Source: Acanthacorydalis orientalis
Taxonomy: Eukaryota > Arthropoda > Insecta > Megaloptera > Corydalidae
Assembly: GCA_034766995.1 (NCBI GenBank)
Contig: CM068320.1
Coordinates: 9,707,001 to 9,771,000 of the forward strand
DNA: 64,000 bases
Direction of reading: 5' to 3'
A program made the position numbers and the translations under genes. The notes below the pieces were generated by a model. That model was not told the DNA's origin and did not search any database. It worked only from the letters and a program-made list of their open reading frames with translations. Positions 1-13,719 of this stretch are shown piece by piece; within the stretch, counting starts at the first letter, position 1; the number at the start of each line of letters is the position of its first letter.

Positions 1-887
1 AAGGTACAATTTTAGATATTTCATGAAACAAAATCTCTCTCAAAAACAAAAATTAACTCAATATTGGCTAAAATTATAAAAATAACTTTAAATTGAACTA
101 CTTAATATATTCACCGTTTAAAATATGTATGTACATAATACTTTTTGCAAAACATTATCCAATGAATTTTCAAACATTAATCGAAAAATATACTTATCAA
201 ATATTTGTACAAGTAGACAAAAAATTATCATTTTACAGATTTTTAAATTCTTACATTTTAAATATTTTTCTAAGTGAGACGAATTGGATTTTATTTGTCT
301 ACCTAAATGATTTTTTAACGTAATATTGAATAAACTGTCTTTACATTTATCTCAAAACTTACACAAATTAATGACAATGTATCTGGCATAAAAAATATAA
401 ACTTACTATGCACTTCCTATTCAAATATAAGTCAACAAAATATTCAGTAAACGATATACAGAAATGGTGTGTGCTATCAATTCTGAATTAAAATGTTTGT
501 ATTATAAAAATAATTTACGCACATTCTACAAAAACTGTAACTAAAAATCAAAATATCATTTCATGGCCGTATATTATATGAATATTCAATTCTTAAACTT
601 TACTTTTTAAACCCACCAGATAGTACTTAACGGTAAAATAAACAACTTATTCATATAAATTTCATTTTTTTTTCAAATTAAACCACTAGACGATTTTTAT
701 TCATATTAGAGATTCCATAGTTCCAGTTGTCTTATTCTAGATTGACTTACTTTAAATTCACAGCTTAATTTTAATATTTTTTTACAACATTACTAAAAAA
801 TGAAAATAATTTAATATATTTTTTTATGTTTAAATATCATTACATATCAAATGTGTACTTATAAATGGGTATGTATGTACACATATA

Positions 888-896
<9 letters not shown>

Positions 897-961
<65 letters not shown>
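897..961. repeat. (TA)n microsatellite
   Basis: About 32 TA units following a short TG run. Confidence 0.95.
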
Positions 962-963
<2 letters not shown>

Positions 964-1762
964 ATAAATATAAGTGTATTTTAAGCAAAAAACTAATATA
1001 AAAAAATAAACATTATTCGTTACGATTTTAAAAATTGCAATAATATTATTATATGGAATTCGACTGGAATTCTATTTCGTCCGAATGCCTTTCTCTTTCA
1101 CTTGCCTTGCCTTTTCTTTTCCTGTCGCCCAATAAGTTTTATTTTTTTTCAAGATATTGTTTTATTCCATTAGTACGGTGCACCCAAATTTATCAAATTT
1201 TCATCCATTTTTAATATGATTTAATTTTGAATAGTAATAGTTTAACCAGACTTCTTCGGTTATTTAAATGAAATGCGTATGTTCATATTTTCACATTCCA
1301 TAACCATTTTTATTATCTACACTTCTAATGTTTTTCTCAAATTGTTTTTTCTTTTCATTTTTTACTTATTTTATAAGAAGCAAGTTCTTGATGAATTTTT
1401 CCTCTGAAGTTTGTACATTACTCATTAGGTTACATTTCTTTTCGGTACACAGGCGGTCGAACTATGGAGTTCTTTTTTTATACTGGAGTTCTTTTGTTTC
1501 TTCGTTGATTTTTTTGTTTCATTGGGACATTTTCTCATTATTATCCATACCGTTAATTCAGCGAAAATTCTTGTTTCAAATTTACTTTTAAGTCTATTAC
1601 TTCATCTGTATTTTATTACAGTCAAATTGTTTTACGTTTATTAAATTATTTGTAATTATTACATATAAATATCTGCTTCAAAAATTAGTGTTACAGAGTT
1701 TAGTACAGTAGTTTAAATTAATTAAAAAGAAAAAGTTAAGCCATTAAAAAGATAATTCAATA

Positions 1763-1764
<2 letters not shown>

Positions 1765-1817
<53 letters not shown>
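1765..1817. repeat. (TA)n microsatellite
   Basis: About 26 TA units just left of the GC-rich island at 1.9-2.2 kb. Confidence 0.95.
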
Positions 1818-1821
<4 letters not shown>

Positions 1822-1879
1822 ATATAGACATACGATGTACCTACATAAACATACACATAAACTCGAGAAAATATATAAG

Positions 1880-2245
1880 CTCAGGTGGAAACACGCAAGT
1901 CTTGCGGCCCAGTCCATGCCTGGCGCGTCTCATTCAATGTTGCTGAGATACGCCTACGCCAGCTTTTTCACCCGACCGTCTGTCTCACTCACGCTCTCTT
2001 CACAAACTCACACCCGCGTAGCCACGCGACGACGCCAAGAAGTGACGCTCAGCGCTCGCGCACATAAGTACCACACCCTCTCCGCCCTTGTCCGCCAGAA
2101 AACTTCCACCATCCCAACGTTGCGTACAGGGCGGATATACCACCTCAGCGTGCCTCAACAACGCCCGCATTTTACCACCCTTCGATGTCGTTGGCGTAAA
2201 CGCGTGGGCGATGAAATCGCAACCAAATATACACACGTGTACGTC
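1880..2245. promoter_or_regulatory. GC- and CpG-rich island in noncoding DNA
   Basis: A stretch of near-balanced base composition with many CpGs between two TA arrays. It includes CAGGTG and CACGTG E-boxes and GCGTGGGCG at 2202-2210. Overlapping open frames exist on both strands but show no conserved protein pattern, so I treat it as a possible control region or unrecognised old insertion. Confidence 0.3.
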
Positions 2246-2323
2246 CCACAAATTATTTCAATTATTTCCAATGACAATAATAAAGTTGATATTGTTCTTT
2301 CAGCGTTTAACACACACACACAC

Positions 2324-2360
<37 letters not shown>

Positions 2361-2456
2361 GTATATTTTTGACTATTTATTCCTGTTCTATAAATACCTG
2401 CTCATAAGCAATCGTTCTTAAATAAAACTCTTATAAATACAATAAAAAGTATTTTC

Positions 2457-2462
<6 letters not shown>

Positions 2463-2524
<62 letters not shown>

Positions 2525-2554
2525 TTATATAAATATATATATATATATATATAT
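2463..2554. repeat. Interrupted (TA)n microsatellite
   Basis: Three TA runs separated by TTTA and TTTATTTA interruptions. Confidence 0.9.
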
Positions 2555-3404
2555 GAAAAGATCACAAAAAAATATCATAACCAAATTACCCGCAAACAAT
2601 ATACGTAACATTAATACGATTTGCAAATAATTAATTCATAATTTTTTTTCCGATATACCGTATATCACGGCGTATAAGGCGACCTATGAATAAGATGAAG
2701 TACAAATTTTAAGATAAAATTTATTCAGTTATCATATATTGGTCGTATAAGACAATCCTAAATTGAACACCTTTTTCACATGTTACAATACAATTTTATG
2801 TCCAAAATAGAAATTACATTTTTCGATTTATCTAGAAGGGTATGGCTATGTATTTCATTTTGAAAAGAAATTATATTAAATGAATTATTCAATGAGTTTA
2901 TGTTATATACCAAACTTGAAATTCCTTTTTTTTAATCATGAATTTAATTTCCATATAAGCATAATAAATGCTTCGTGTTATTTCCAAGTTTCTGTTTTTG
3001 TATTGATAAGGCGATCCCCTATTTTTTTGAAGAATTTTTTGTGTCTAGTGTCGCTTTATACGCCGAAATATATGGGTATTTTGTATTAAATGATATACAT
3101 TGAAGTAACATCTATAAGACCCATAAGTAAGGCTTTTAATATAACTATTTATATGAGTTTCAATCTATTTATAAATATCACAATTTTATTAAAATGTAAT
3201 ATGGAACTTCAGGACTAAATCATTATGATTTCAAAATTAAATTTGTTACATATAATAAATATATACTATTATTCTTAACTAAACATATCTTTCTATTCCA
3301 GTATGATCACCTTATGTGTAAAATCGATTGATAGATTTGACAAAAAGCTTGATAAAGCTTTGATACATTTTGACACATCTTAAAATAAACAATCATATTA
3401 TTAA

Positions 3405-3684
3405 CCCTTAGCTGCCACTGTGGGTCAATAAATAATATAATTTTTTTTATAAAAATAGCATTTTTTTCAGTTTTCCTGACTATTACAATTTTTGTTCAAT
3501 AGTCAATTTAATTTTTCAATTATATAACCTATTCCATTCATTAAAGTAACCCTTCAGTATAAACGAAAAAAAAATCAAGTCAAAATATTGTATAGTTTTT
3601 TTGCAATAACAATTTTTAATCGCTGGGGTCATATTGACCCCATGTGGCAGCTACGTTATACCAGATAAGTGTGGCAGCTAAGGG
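3405..3684. mobile_element. piggyBac-like MITE with TTAA target duplication
   Basis: A 280-bp element bounded by 14-bp inverted repeats (CCCTTAGCTGCCAC) and flanked on both sides by TTAA (3401-3404 and 3685-3688), the piggyBac target site. Subterminal copies of the GTGGCAGCT and GGGTCAATA words near the right end support this. It has no coding capacity. Confidence 0.8.
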
Positions 3685-4081
3685 TTAATTGATTCTGTTT
3701 ATTTCGAACAATGTTTTCTATAAATAAGTACAAAATCTACATTAAAAAGTCCTACGATGGACACAGGCATTCTCCTGCCTATATATTTATCTTTCTTTAA
3801 TAGTAAAATGAACGAAAATATAGAAGTGCATGATTAAACTTACAATCATTAATACTATTATTTTCACAACTATATAATAATTTCGAAAAATTACTTACTG
3901 ACATAACTTAATAAGTATATTAAAAAACATATCAAGGAATAAGTTGCATGAAAGAAACAATGCTTTTTGTATATAAATCAAAATGTTAATTGATCAAACT
4001 GCTTCGAATACGAACATTGCAGAAATTGTTTACTTTTAAATAGAATTATAGACTCTTTTTTGTATATGGTCTTGTACTCTT

Positions 4082-4174
<93 letters not shown>

Positions 4175-4257
4175 CAAAAAAATGTTATACCGGGAAAAAC
4201 AGGAGTTTGCCGTTTTTTTATTACATTATTATCACATATAAATATGATCTACTGAAA

Positions 4258-4339
<82 letters not shown>

Positions 4340-4340
4340 A
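4082..4340. repeat. Compound (CA)n/(TA)n microsatellites
   Basis: A CA run leads into TA runs at 4095-4170, and a second TA array covers 4261-4340. Confidence 0.9.
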
Positions 4341-5184
4341 CACACGTGTCCAAGTACGTTTAATTGTCATTACTTTACAATAAGTATCCAAACTTTAAAC
4401 AATGTTTTGTTCAAAATGTCGTATTTTCATCACTTACGTTCCGCCACTGATAAATAGGTGGGTGGTAAGTCAGTGAGTATGATGAAAGGTTAGTATTGTA
4501 TTATAGGCGCCTACAATATTTGCTAACTGCGCCCATATAACATCAACCTTCAACTTTGCGTGTTTTATTTACTGGCATATCAATTCACGGTCACAGCAAA
4601 ATCAGTTCAAAAACTTATTAATAGTGACGATGTCGATGACGTCGTTCATTACATCATGGACAAGTGCTTTCATTATAAAGTTAATAATTACATTCGATAC
4701 ATTCATGCGGAATGAAATATCGATGAACGTCCCATTTCATGTACAATACACTTCATACATACTTGCTACAAACTAAATGATTCTTGTTATTTGAACATTA
4801 ATATAATACTATTAAACAATATATGTAAAATAAGTGTGAATTTAATTTTTAATTTTTGTATAATGTAAATAAAATTTGTTGTACAACGGAATAATATTAC
4901 TCCTGTTTCTAAGACAAGACTTGAAAAATACTATGGCTACAAAAAAGTATTTTTTCTACATAATTTCAAATAAAAGTTTTTAATATACAGTGTGAAAAAA
5001 TATTTAGTTATTATTAATAAAAAGAAGTTTATTTTACATTAACGAAAACAATCTTGGATTTGATACTTAAAAACATAAAACATTTACCTGTTAAAACCTA
5101 ATAAAACATTTTTTTTCTTCTTCAATCCATATTTTATCTCATTTACTAACAAAATAACAGATGGATGTGTTTTCTCATCTCTTC

Positions 5185-5187
<3 letters not shown>

Positions 5188-5270
<83 letters not shown>
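5188..5270. repeat. (TA)n(TG)n microsatellite
   Basis: A TA run of about 50 bp passes into about 15 TG units. Confidence 0.95.
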
Positions 5271-5273
<3 letters not shown>

Positions 5274-5683
5274 ATGTATATTATCTTATAATTACGATCG
5301 ATTGGTGAAGTGATTTTCTTCATTTATTAGACAATATCTAAGATAATATTAGAGAAGCACAAAAATAAAATTTATTAGTAGGTGAAAAATCACTCTTCAA
5401 AGGAATGATATTTACATTTGTATATTATTATAGAACAATGATTTAATGAAATTAAAAACAATATTTTTTTATTATACAACAACTTCATATTTGGTACTGT
5501 ACGTTGTCGTATTATATATTATAACTTAGATAATAAATCTTTAAAAATATAATAATTAATTAATTTTATATACATTTCTGACCAGTATTAAAATTAATAT
5601 TTAGGAAAAAGCTTTCTCATTTCTTAAATACATATAAATATTCAGTGTCCTTCAAACAACAGTGGATCAATAAGAATAATTAT

Positions 5684-5684
5684 G

Positions 5685-5745
<61 letters not shown>
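5684..5745. repeat. (TA)n microsatellite
   Basis: About 30 TA units; open frames through it encode only Tyr-Ile repeats. Confidence 0.95.
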
Positions 5746-5747
<2 letters not shown>

Positions 5748-5958
5748 CACACTTTTATTAACATAAAAATAATACACACTATTCTTCACACAAATCTCAA
5801 CTTCATATATAACAACAAAAAATTAAGCATAATATCTGCTCAGGAATATTTAAATTTTCATCAGGTAGATACATATATCAATTATAATTTTTATACTAAA
5901 TCATCTCTAATTTCATGTATTAATCAGTCAATATTTTATTCAATCGTTACATAAATAA

Positions 5959-5962
<4 letters not shown>

Positions 5963-6052
<90 letters not shown>
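5963..6052. repeat. (TA)n(GA)n microsatellite
   Basis: A TA run followed by about 21 AG units, bordering the CRE-rich island. Confidence 0.95.
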
Positions 6053-6054
<2 letters not shown>

Positions 6055-6241
6055 GACTAATTTACGAATTACAATAGTTGGCATTGAATGTTGATATTAT
6101 GATTAGATATGATAACATATAACAGAAGATAACATGTCTCTCCCTGAATACATCTATAGAAAAAGACCTGCCTGTAAGCTACCCACGCATTAGCTTATGG
6201 CGTCGCAAAACTAATTCGCTGAAAGCAAAATTCACTTTCGG

Positions 6242-6607
6242 TGACGTACACGCAACCTCCACCTCATACGGTGGTGAACAAGAGGGTGTTTCTATGACGT
6301 GGACACACATACACGTGTACCTATTATCCACCTTCCCCTGACGTTTTATACTTATCAGAACAAATCTTGTCTGCGACCCACTGCTCCGGTGGCAATTGTC
6401 CTGTCTTCGACTCAACCCCATAATCTATCCATAGGAGACTAAATGTCTGGCAGTATTGTTTACCGGTCGATTAATCAAGCATCAACCTAACCTTTATACC
6501 ATCTTTGATTTCTGTTTTGCACGGATCGAAAAGCTGCGTTCATTTTAAATATCTACTTGCACTATGACGTAAAACGTGCCTTTTAAAACGTATTGGTCGT
6601 GACGTCA
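6242..6607. promoter_or_regulatory. GC-richer island with five CRE/ATF-type TGACGT sites
   Basis: In a locally GC-richer block (about 6170-6670) the core TGACGT occurs at 6242, 6295, 6339, 6565 and 6600, the last as the full palindrome TGACGTCA. Such clustering is unexpected at this base composition. It would lie in the presumed first intron of Mkp3, so an intronic enhancer is a fair guess. No exon could be supported there. Confidence 0.35.
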
Positions 6608-6706
6608 ACCCTTCAAGAGGGCATGCTGCCATTAGACTGTTAATGCGTCAAACCGGTTGATAATGTCATCGATACACCTATTTACGTATGTATATGGTAT
6701 ACTTGA

Positions 6707-6712
<6 letters not shown>

Positions 6713-6773
<61 letters not shown>
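6713..6773. repeat. (TA)n microsatellite
   Basis: About 30 TA units at the right border of the CRE-rich island. Confidence 0.95.
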
Positions 6774-6776
<3 letters not shown>

Positions 6777-7239
6777 TTGAATGTATGAATATTTTTATTA
6801 CACGTATATGATTTATAAATAATACGGTGTGTTTTCAGATAATTTAAAGTTAAAATTATTTAGGATTATTTCCTGATATGATCTGTAAAATAAATGAGTC
6901 GTGCTAATAATAGTTACAAATCATAAAAAGTGTTCTAAAAATAATATTATTTTTTAAATAACAAACAAACTTTAAACTTTTTTTATTTCACTCTTATTGA
7001 AAAAACTGATTTATAAAATTGCTTACTTTTCTATGGATAAAAATGTATATCGAAAAAAATATTTGGAATACTTGAACCATTATTAGCACAAAAACAAAAA
7101 AATAAATATAAACACCATGACTGGCATTCCTCGCTCGTCAAATACTGATCTATTTGTCATTTTGCATGCATGTACTACTAATTTACTTGCTTTAGCGTTA
7201 TGCTTTAAATGATAAAATTTTATAAATATAAACGTTATG

Positions 7240-7450
7240 ACAATAACAATTCTGATACTGGCTCAAATCACTTTCACAAATTAATTCCTTTTTCGCGCCA
7301 CAAACCATACGAATTTTTTCGATCAAAAATATTCAATATTTATTATTTTCGATTGTAGCTTATGTGCATTTCGATAGCAACGTCATCATCCTCAAAGCGT
7401 CTAATTATCGAATAATCTTGGTGTACTTTGTGGAATGAAAAAAAAAGATA
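7240..7450 (+). repeat. Dispersed repeat family, copy 1
   Basis: Diverged but collinear with 13720-13985: ATTCTGATA, a TTTCACAAATTAATT block, CATAAACCA-like and TTCAATATTTATTA blocks, TTTGTGCATTTC-like block and GGAATGAAAAAAA. No coding capacity; class unknown. Confidence 0.45.
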
Positions 7451-7565
7451 TTTGTAAAAGTGAAAAGACAAAATACAGGTAATAATTAAAATACATAAAC
7501 ACAATTAGTGCCAATTGCGCCGCTAGAAAAACCATCCACTAAAAATACAAATACACACGCGTGTA

Positions 7566-7600
<35 letters not shown>

Positions 7601-9412
7601 TTAATATTCAAAACAAAATTTATATTTATATAATTTATTCAAAATATTAATTTTGTCTTGAATATTAAATACACAGAGTGTTTTAAATAACAGTGCATGT
7701 TTAAGAAGAATAGAGTTTTTTTGACATAAGTTTATTATATTAAAAATATATTTTAAGATTTTCTTTTCTAAATATTAAAATAATTCTATTAAATGGAAAG
7801 CCAATATATTCTAACATTTTTAAACTTAAGAACAAATACTATTTTAAAATAATTATTTATATTTCGTATATAAATCGATCAAAGTTTAATGATGTGTTAT
7901 TTTCACTTACTTGCTACTCTACACTCTTATATAAATAAAGAGTTTTATATGAATAAAGAGTTATAAACGCTAAAATTGATAATTTGCATTGGTAAAGAAA
8001 ATGATAGATGCATAATATACATGCAAGAACAAAAGCACAATTATATACTCGATTCCAAATTGAAAAAAAAAACATTAATTTATAAAAACATTATGAAACC
8101 AGCATATAATTCTTTACTAACAAAACGCATTGTAAATAAAGTGCCGACATTCCAAAAAATTATATCGTCAAAACAATACTAATATCAAGGTTAAAAAAAT
8201 AATAACATAGCTGTTCGAGATTTATATTCCAATTTTTCAAACAGGACCGTGCAAATAAATTACAAAAAAAATATATAAAATCAATGATGAACTATCACAA
8301 CAAACTAAAGTACACAGTAGATTCTGAATGAAGTGAATGGTATAAAAACAATGCTATGAAACCAATTCTATTATAAACATGAAAATATACGTTTATGTAG
8401 TTATCAGTATGTTATCTTTTAATTTTCCTGATAAGAGTGCACGTATAAATAACAAAAACGATTTGATGGTAAAATACGTTGTGAAATCAGAGACAAAACG
8501 TCGCATTAATCTAATTCATTAATAAATAAATAAAATAATCACTATTCAAACGCATATACATTTTACTATGAAAATATTACTATCATCATCAATCCTCAAA
8601 TATAAAATAAATGTCGTTCTTTTTTTTACATTTATTAAAACTTCGTAATTTTAATAACAGAAAGTACAAACCATTTAGGCTATTACCTGACAAAAAGAAA
8701 AATATTTAAATTGCTTCTTAAGAAAAATAGCATTGTTATAATATGCCATACATTAGCTACCTACCGAACCTATTTTGAGCCTATATATCAACTGAAAATA
8801 ATTTATTTCTGAGCAAAATCCTACATTACTCATTCAACAACTGCATGTTCATTTCTATGCTTACTTTAAAATACTCGTTTTAGAAAAGTACACTTTTAAA
8901 AACGCTATTAATTAATACTTTTATGCCATATCATAACTGTACATAACATGCACAGACATTACATTATTCGAATAATTATTGATTGTAATTTAAACGAAAC
9001 AGTTCCAATCCAACTATTAAATGGCGGTGCTGCCTTGAAAGCACTACGAAAGAAGAGCCGTATATGGAAGTATCATTTGTCGATCATAACAGTTGACATT
9101 ACACATGTGGGCTCGTGAGATAATAGTTCGAAAACACCTACACAAAACTCAACGTTGCTAGAATGGTAGAAACGTACTAATGTATAAAAACGAACAGTGT
9201 CTCTATCGAATGCGGTTCTATTAATTACATCGGCATGCCGTGATCGTATAGTCGGCTACAATTTCAATCCAGTCACACAAATTCTCGTGAATTGACGTGG
9301 GCGTCCCAGCGTGGGTTTAGTGCAGGCAACCACCACACGACGGTTTACAAACAGTGGTGTAGCAAATGAAATCGATATGTTTTGTATTTCGATTCAATAA
9401 TAACACAAAGCC

Positions 9413-9461
<49 letters not shown>

Positions 9462-9470
9462 TATGGATAG

Positions 9471-9680
9471 TATAGGATGGTTCAATTTACGCTTCCATGG
9501 AAGTATTAAAAGAGGGGCAGGAGTAAGAAAAGTTATGTTGCTTTTTATTTAGTATTTTAGTTCAATTCAACACTAAAATACAATTGAACTAAAATACTAA
9601 AAGGGAGAGATAATATAGTTTTTCTTTCAATTTTTGCTTTTTTTAATACTTTCATGTGGAAGCCTACGTTTATCACCTTA

Positions 9681-9684
<4 letters not shown>
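9471..9684. mobile_element. MITE copy 1 (GGCTTCCACATGAAAGTATT family)
   Basis: Imperfect terminal inverted repeats of about 40 bp include GCTTCCATGGAAGTATTAAAA on the left and the complement of GGCTTCCACATGAAAGTATT on the right. A second member sits at 62047-62184. The centre holds an 18-bp perfect stem (9550-9567 with 9582-9599) around a 14-base loop. Ends resemble those of Tc1/mariner derivatives. Confidence 0.7.
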
Positions 9685-9723
<39 letters not shown>

Positions 9724-9818
9724 TCTTTGGTCAATTTATTATTGTAAAATTAATGTTCGTCAATAACACAGATACACTATTTTTAAAAACAATATTCACA
9801 TACTTAACAAAAATACGA

Positions 9819-9847
<29 letters not shown>

Positions 9848-9850
<3 letters not shown>

Positions 9851-10532
9851 TAGACCCTAGCTGAATGACCGTAATTTATGCAGGACAAACGGTCGTTCCT
9901 TGAAAAGGTCATTGTATAAGGCACTTATAATATATAAACCTTCTAATTGGTGCAAACACTAAAACCCTAACTGTACATTAGATAAAATATAATTTTAATT
10001 TTATTAATTAAAAGGAAATGAAAATAAATTATTTTACTTTATCTTTTGTCGACAATAATCTGTTTTTATTCGATCGTGGTCTATACCAACAATTTACTAA
10101 AGCTGGTCTTTAGAGAAAAAATCATCCTCCATGAAGATTTCTGGTAATTCTCTACTAAAAGGAGAATCAATTTCAGCCGTCTTTGTGTCAGTGGAACTAG
10201 ACTGAGAGGAAGTTGAGGCTTTGGTGAAAAACCTATCCAGATTGGACTGCTTCTGCCTATTTCTTTCCAATTTGTAAAAGTAGGTAATCACATTGTTCTC
10301 AAACTGATACACAAGAACATCACTCTTTTCAATTTCCGAATGGAATTTCATTTTAACAGTTGCTCATGCACTTAAGAAGCTTTTTAATCCGTCACTACCA
10401 ATAACATATAGCTCTTCTTCAACTTCCTCCCCACTACCGTTATTTCGCGAGATATGATCCTCTTGTGATGAACAATGCATGCTTCATGAAGCCCGGTCGT
10501 TGTGCGATCAGTCGTTCGGCGAGGGTCCACTG
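9848..10532 (-). mobile_element. Tigger/pogo-type DNA transposon remnant
   Basis: A 685-bp element with inverted termini CAGTAGACCCTAGCTGAATG (left) and CAGTGGACCCTCGCCGAACG (right, complement), each preceded by TACA. The minus-strand frame 10351-10097 encodes a Ser/Thr- and acid-rich tail with LDRFFTKAS, like the C-terminus of Tigger/CENP-B-type transposases. The catalytic part is deleted. Confidence 0.65.
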
Positions 10533-10550
10533 TGTATGTATGTATGTATG

Positions 10551-10597
<47 letters not shown>
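10533..10597. repeat. (TATG)n(TA)n microsatellite
   Basis: TATG units pass into a TA run directly at the right end of the Tigger remnant. Confidence 0.9.
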
Positions 10598-10599
<2 letters not shown>

Positions 10600-10699
10600 C
10601 AAAACTATATTAAAGTTGAATTTAATTCTCTAAAGTATCCATTTTTTATAACAGAAATATAATTTTAATAAGTTTTTAAGACATTTTTTAACAACCTCA

Positions 10700-12600
10700 A
10701 TCCTACCCGTTAATTACACTCTGAGAATACCTACTGATATCATATATAACTGAAAATCTTGTAATTCTTAACTACATTAATATTATTTGCAGTCAAAACT
10801 TTTTTTGTAATATATCAGATCATTATTTTCAGTTAAAATTGCTAATATAAAGGAAAGTCATATACTTATATGACTACTAGTTAAAAATAACAATGTCTCA
10901 TATTGTATAATTAATCTAAATATATTTACCTCAATAAATATGAAAAAAATACAAACAATTCGAAAACAATCAGTAATATATTACTAGACTAAAAATTAAT
11001 TAAAACTGTAATTATAAACTCGTGTGAAACGTTGAAATTGTCTTCAAAATTGTTTTAGCTTAACGTATTGATAAAACAATGTAAATACTATTTTTTTTAA
11101 AAAAAAAATAATGATTAACTTTACATTTAACAACCGCACTGTTAATACATGAACATTAATAGATTTTTAATAAAGAAACTATAAATTAACCATCTGCGCA
11201 TCATAGCACATATTAAAAAAAATCTATTTTCACCTACAAATCTATGACATATTTTATAAAAATAATTATAAATTATAATTGAAGCAAGTGTTCTATTACA
11301 ACACACAAATATTACTAAAATTGTAATTAATTTTCGATTACAATTCAAACAATTCTTTTAAAATATATATATATATATATATATAAAATTGATCATTGTG
11401 CTCTTTAGTCATTTATAAAAAAAAAACTATTTCACATACAACATTAGAGTTATCGATAAAATATTCATAAAAATCATGTACATTCCAATTCGAGATTAAG
11501 ACATGTTGTTTTAAAAGTGTTATAATTAAAAAGAATGTATTTGTTACTGCCACTTATTAACTATCGCTTAAAAGTCTCATAACATTTCTTGCCACTTGAA
11601 TAAAATTTAGGATTAGAAAGCTGTCATAGTAAGAGAAATAAGTTTTAAAAAATGATTAATTATTGTATAAACGACAACACAGTCCAAAAAAATATATAAA
11701 AATGAGAATTTCTTTTCCTATTTATTTCTTTAATTAAACTGTGCATTGTTATAAATTATCTTATCTATTACCTTGTATCATTACAAAAACATAATTTCAT
11801 TCATCTAGATACTGGACACTTAATAACTTTTTTCACAAACAAGAAACTGATAAAACTAGTTTTCTATTCAAATATTATTAAAAGAACCGTTGTATATAAC
11901 TCTATTAAGACAAATATCAGATTTAATAACTCACATGATCATTGTTATTAATGATAGATAAACGAGCAGAATTTAAAACACACTACAAGGTAATTAATAC
12001 AAACAGATACCAATCTCGTATAACCTTTAAACAAAAGTTAAATATCCATTATATGTTTTTAATAAACATTGTTTCTATTTTTAGAAATAAAATGTCTTCT
12101 CTCTTTCAAGAAATTGTAACTGATAAGAATATTATATTTATGTATATTTTAATATGAAAAAAATTATGTTTTATATTCACTCAAGAAAAATCATTTAAAA
12201 ATGATACGCATAAAGATTGTAAAACTAAACTGAATAATCCAATATTAAATGATAACAATTTACAAAAAGGCAAAACTAAATTATCAATAATAGCGTTTTA
12301 TAAATGTGTAATAGTAAATGAACTATCTTCTACTTACAAAATCTACAACTTTTTTATGTTACAAAAAATGGTCTATTAAATGTAACTTGACATTCTATCG
12401 ATTAGTTTGGTAAGAAAATAATTAAGGTTTTTGTTTTATGAATTATAACCTTAATTGTTTTCAATGAAATTCATTTTTCATCCTGCTAATATCATATAAA
12501 GTGTTCCTATTAATATCATTTTAAAGTGATTTTTTTCGGCCTGTATTTTGGTGACATCGACTTTATTTTTATTATTAATTTTACTTCAAATTGGGCTACT
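10700..12600. other. AT-rich noncoding stretch, nothing recognised
   Basis: Only short random open frames and a short TA run near 11363-11386. Probably part of the large Mkp3 intron. Confidence 0.5.
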
Positions 12601-12611
12601 GAATTAAAGAT

Positions 12612-12962
12612 AGAAATGAAGCAAATACGAGCAATTTCTTGAGTTCAAAACGGGTGGCAAAGCAGCAGAAACTGCTCGTAAACTAAACGATGCTTTTGGT
12701 GTGTGTACGGTTAAGGAACGTACGATGCAATTGTGGTTCCAAAAATTAAGTGCTCGAGACGAGATCCTCGAAGATGAAGAAGGTCGCGGACATCCTTCTT
12801 CAGTTCATAACAACAAACTGAAGGTATTAGTTGAATCAGAACCACGCATAACAATTCGAGAGCTTGCACAAAAGTTAGACGTTAATCATCCAACCAGTTC
12901 TGGACCACTTAAAACATAAAATTACTAAAAATGTATATGAACTTGAAGGTCATAAACCGCAA
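12612..12962 (+). pseudogene. Mariner transposase fragment (DNA-binding domain only)
   Basis: Translated pieces read KAAETARKLNDAFG, ERTMQLWFQKLSARDE, LEDEEGRGHPSS and ITIRELAQKLDVNH, the two helix-turn-helix motifs of DD34D mariner transposases. A frameshift occurs at the start and the rest, including the catalytic core, is absent. Inverted repeats were not found. Confidence 0.75.
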
Positions 12963-13719
12963 TTTTATTATTAAATAAATTTTATAATTTTATTACTTTT
13001 CTACCAACCTAATATATATATTTCTCCTGAGAGAAAATCGACTTTTTATAGAATGAAATATGAGTATCAACTAGTATAGTTCAAAAAGAATTTTGACTGG
13101 ACTTTGTTTTATAAAAGGAATTTTATTTGTTGAATCTGTAATCCAGAAAAGAACACAAAAGTCTTTAATACAAGTCCTTTACAGAAAATAAACAGTTCTG
13201 AAATGATTTCTGATATTACTTGTCAATTACCTTGTCATCTTTCTGTATCAATTAATTACAACGAAATTAACACTGACAATTCTAACTTACTTATTTTTTT
13301 GTAAATAATACCTTATTAATAATTTTTGTAACTAAATCCCTGTAAATGCGTTGTATGATTCAAATATCTCGTTTTTGAAAGCATTCTAAATTCTTCGGAA
13401 AACAAAAAAATCTATATATACAAAGAAAATATTTCAGAATTAAAAAAAATGTACACGGAAACACTTGGTATAATGAAATTAATAGATATATTAAAAAAAA
13501 ATAATCTGTATAATAATGAACCGAATCCACTTTTAACACAAAGTATTAAAATTGGGAGTACATTAAATACTGAAAAGTCAATATATTAAAAAATATATTT
13601 ATCTTTCTTCATTCTAATATCTTTCCAAAAAAAAGCACTTCATTGTATTTTAATAAATATAAAACAAATTTAATATCATTTACTGTTAGAGTTATTTGTC
13701 GCAAAGAGAAAGAACAGAA

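Noticed and set aside
1835..2407. 190-codon plus-strand open frame across the GC-rich island
   Set aside because: It overlaps open frames in other frames and on the other strand, runs into a microsatellite, and shows no family motif.
6179..6421. 80-codon minus-strand frame in the CRE-rich island
   Set aside because: No family motifs or splice context; composition alone explains the open frame.
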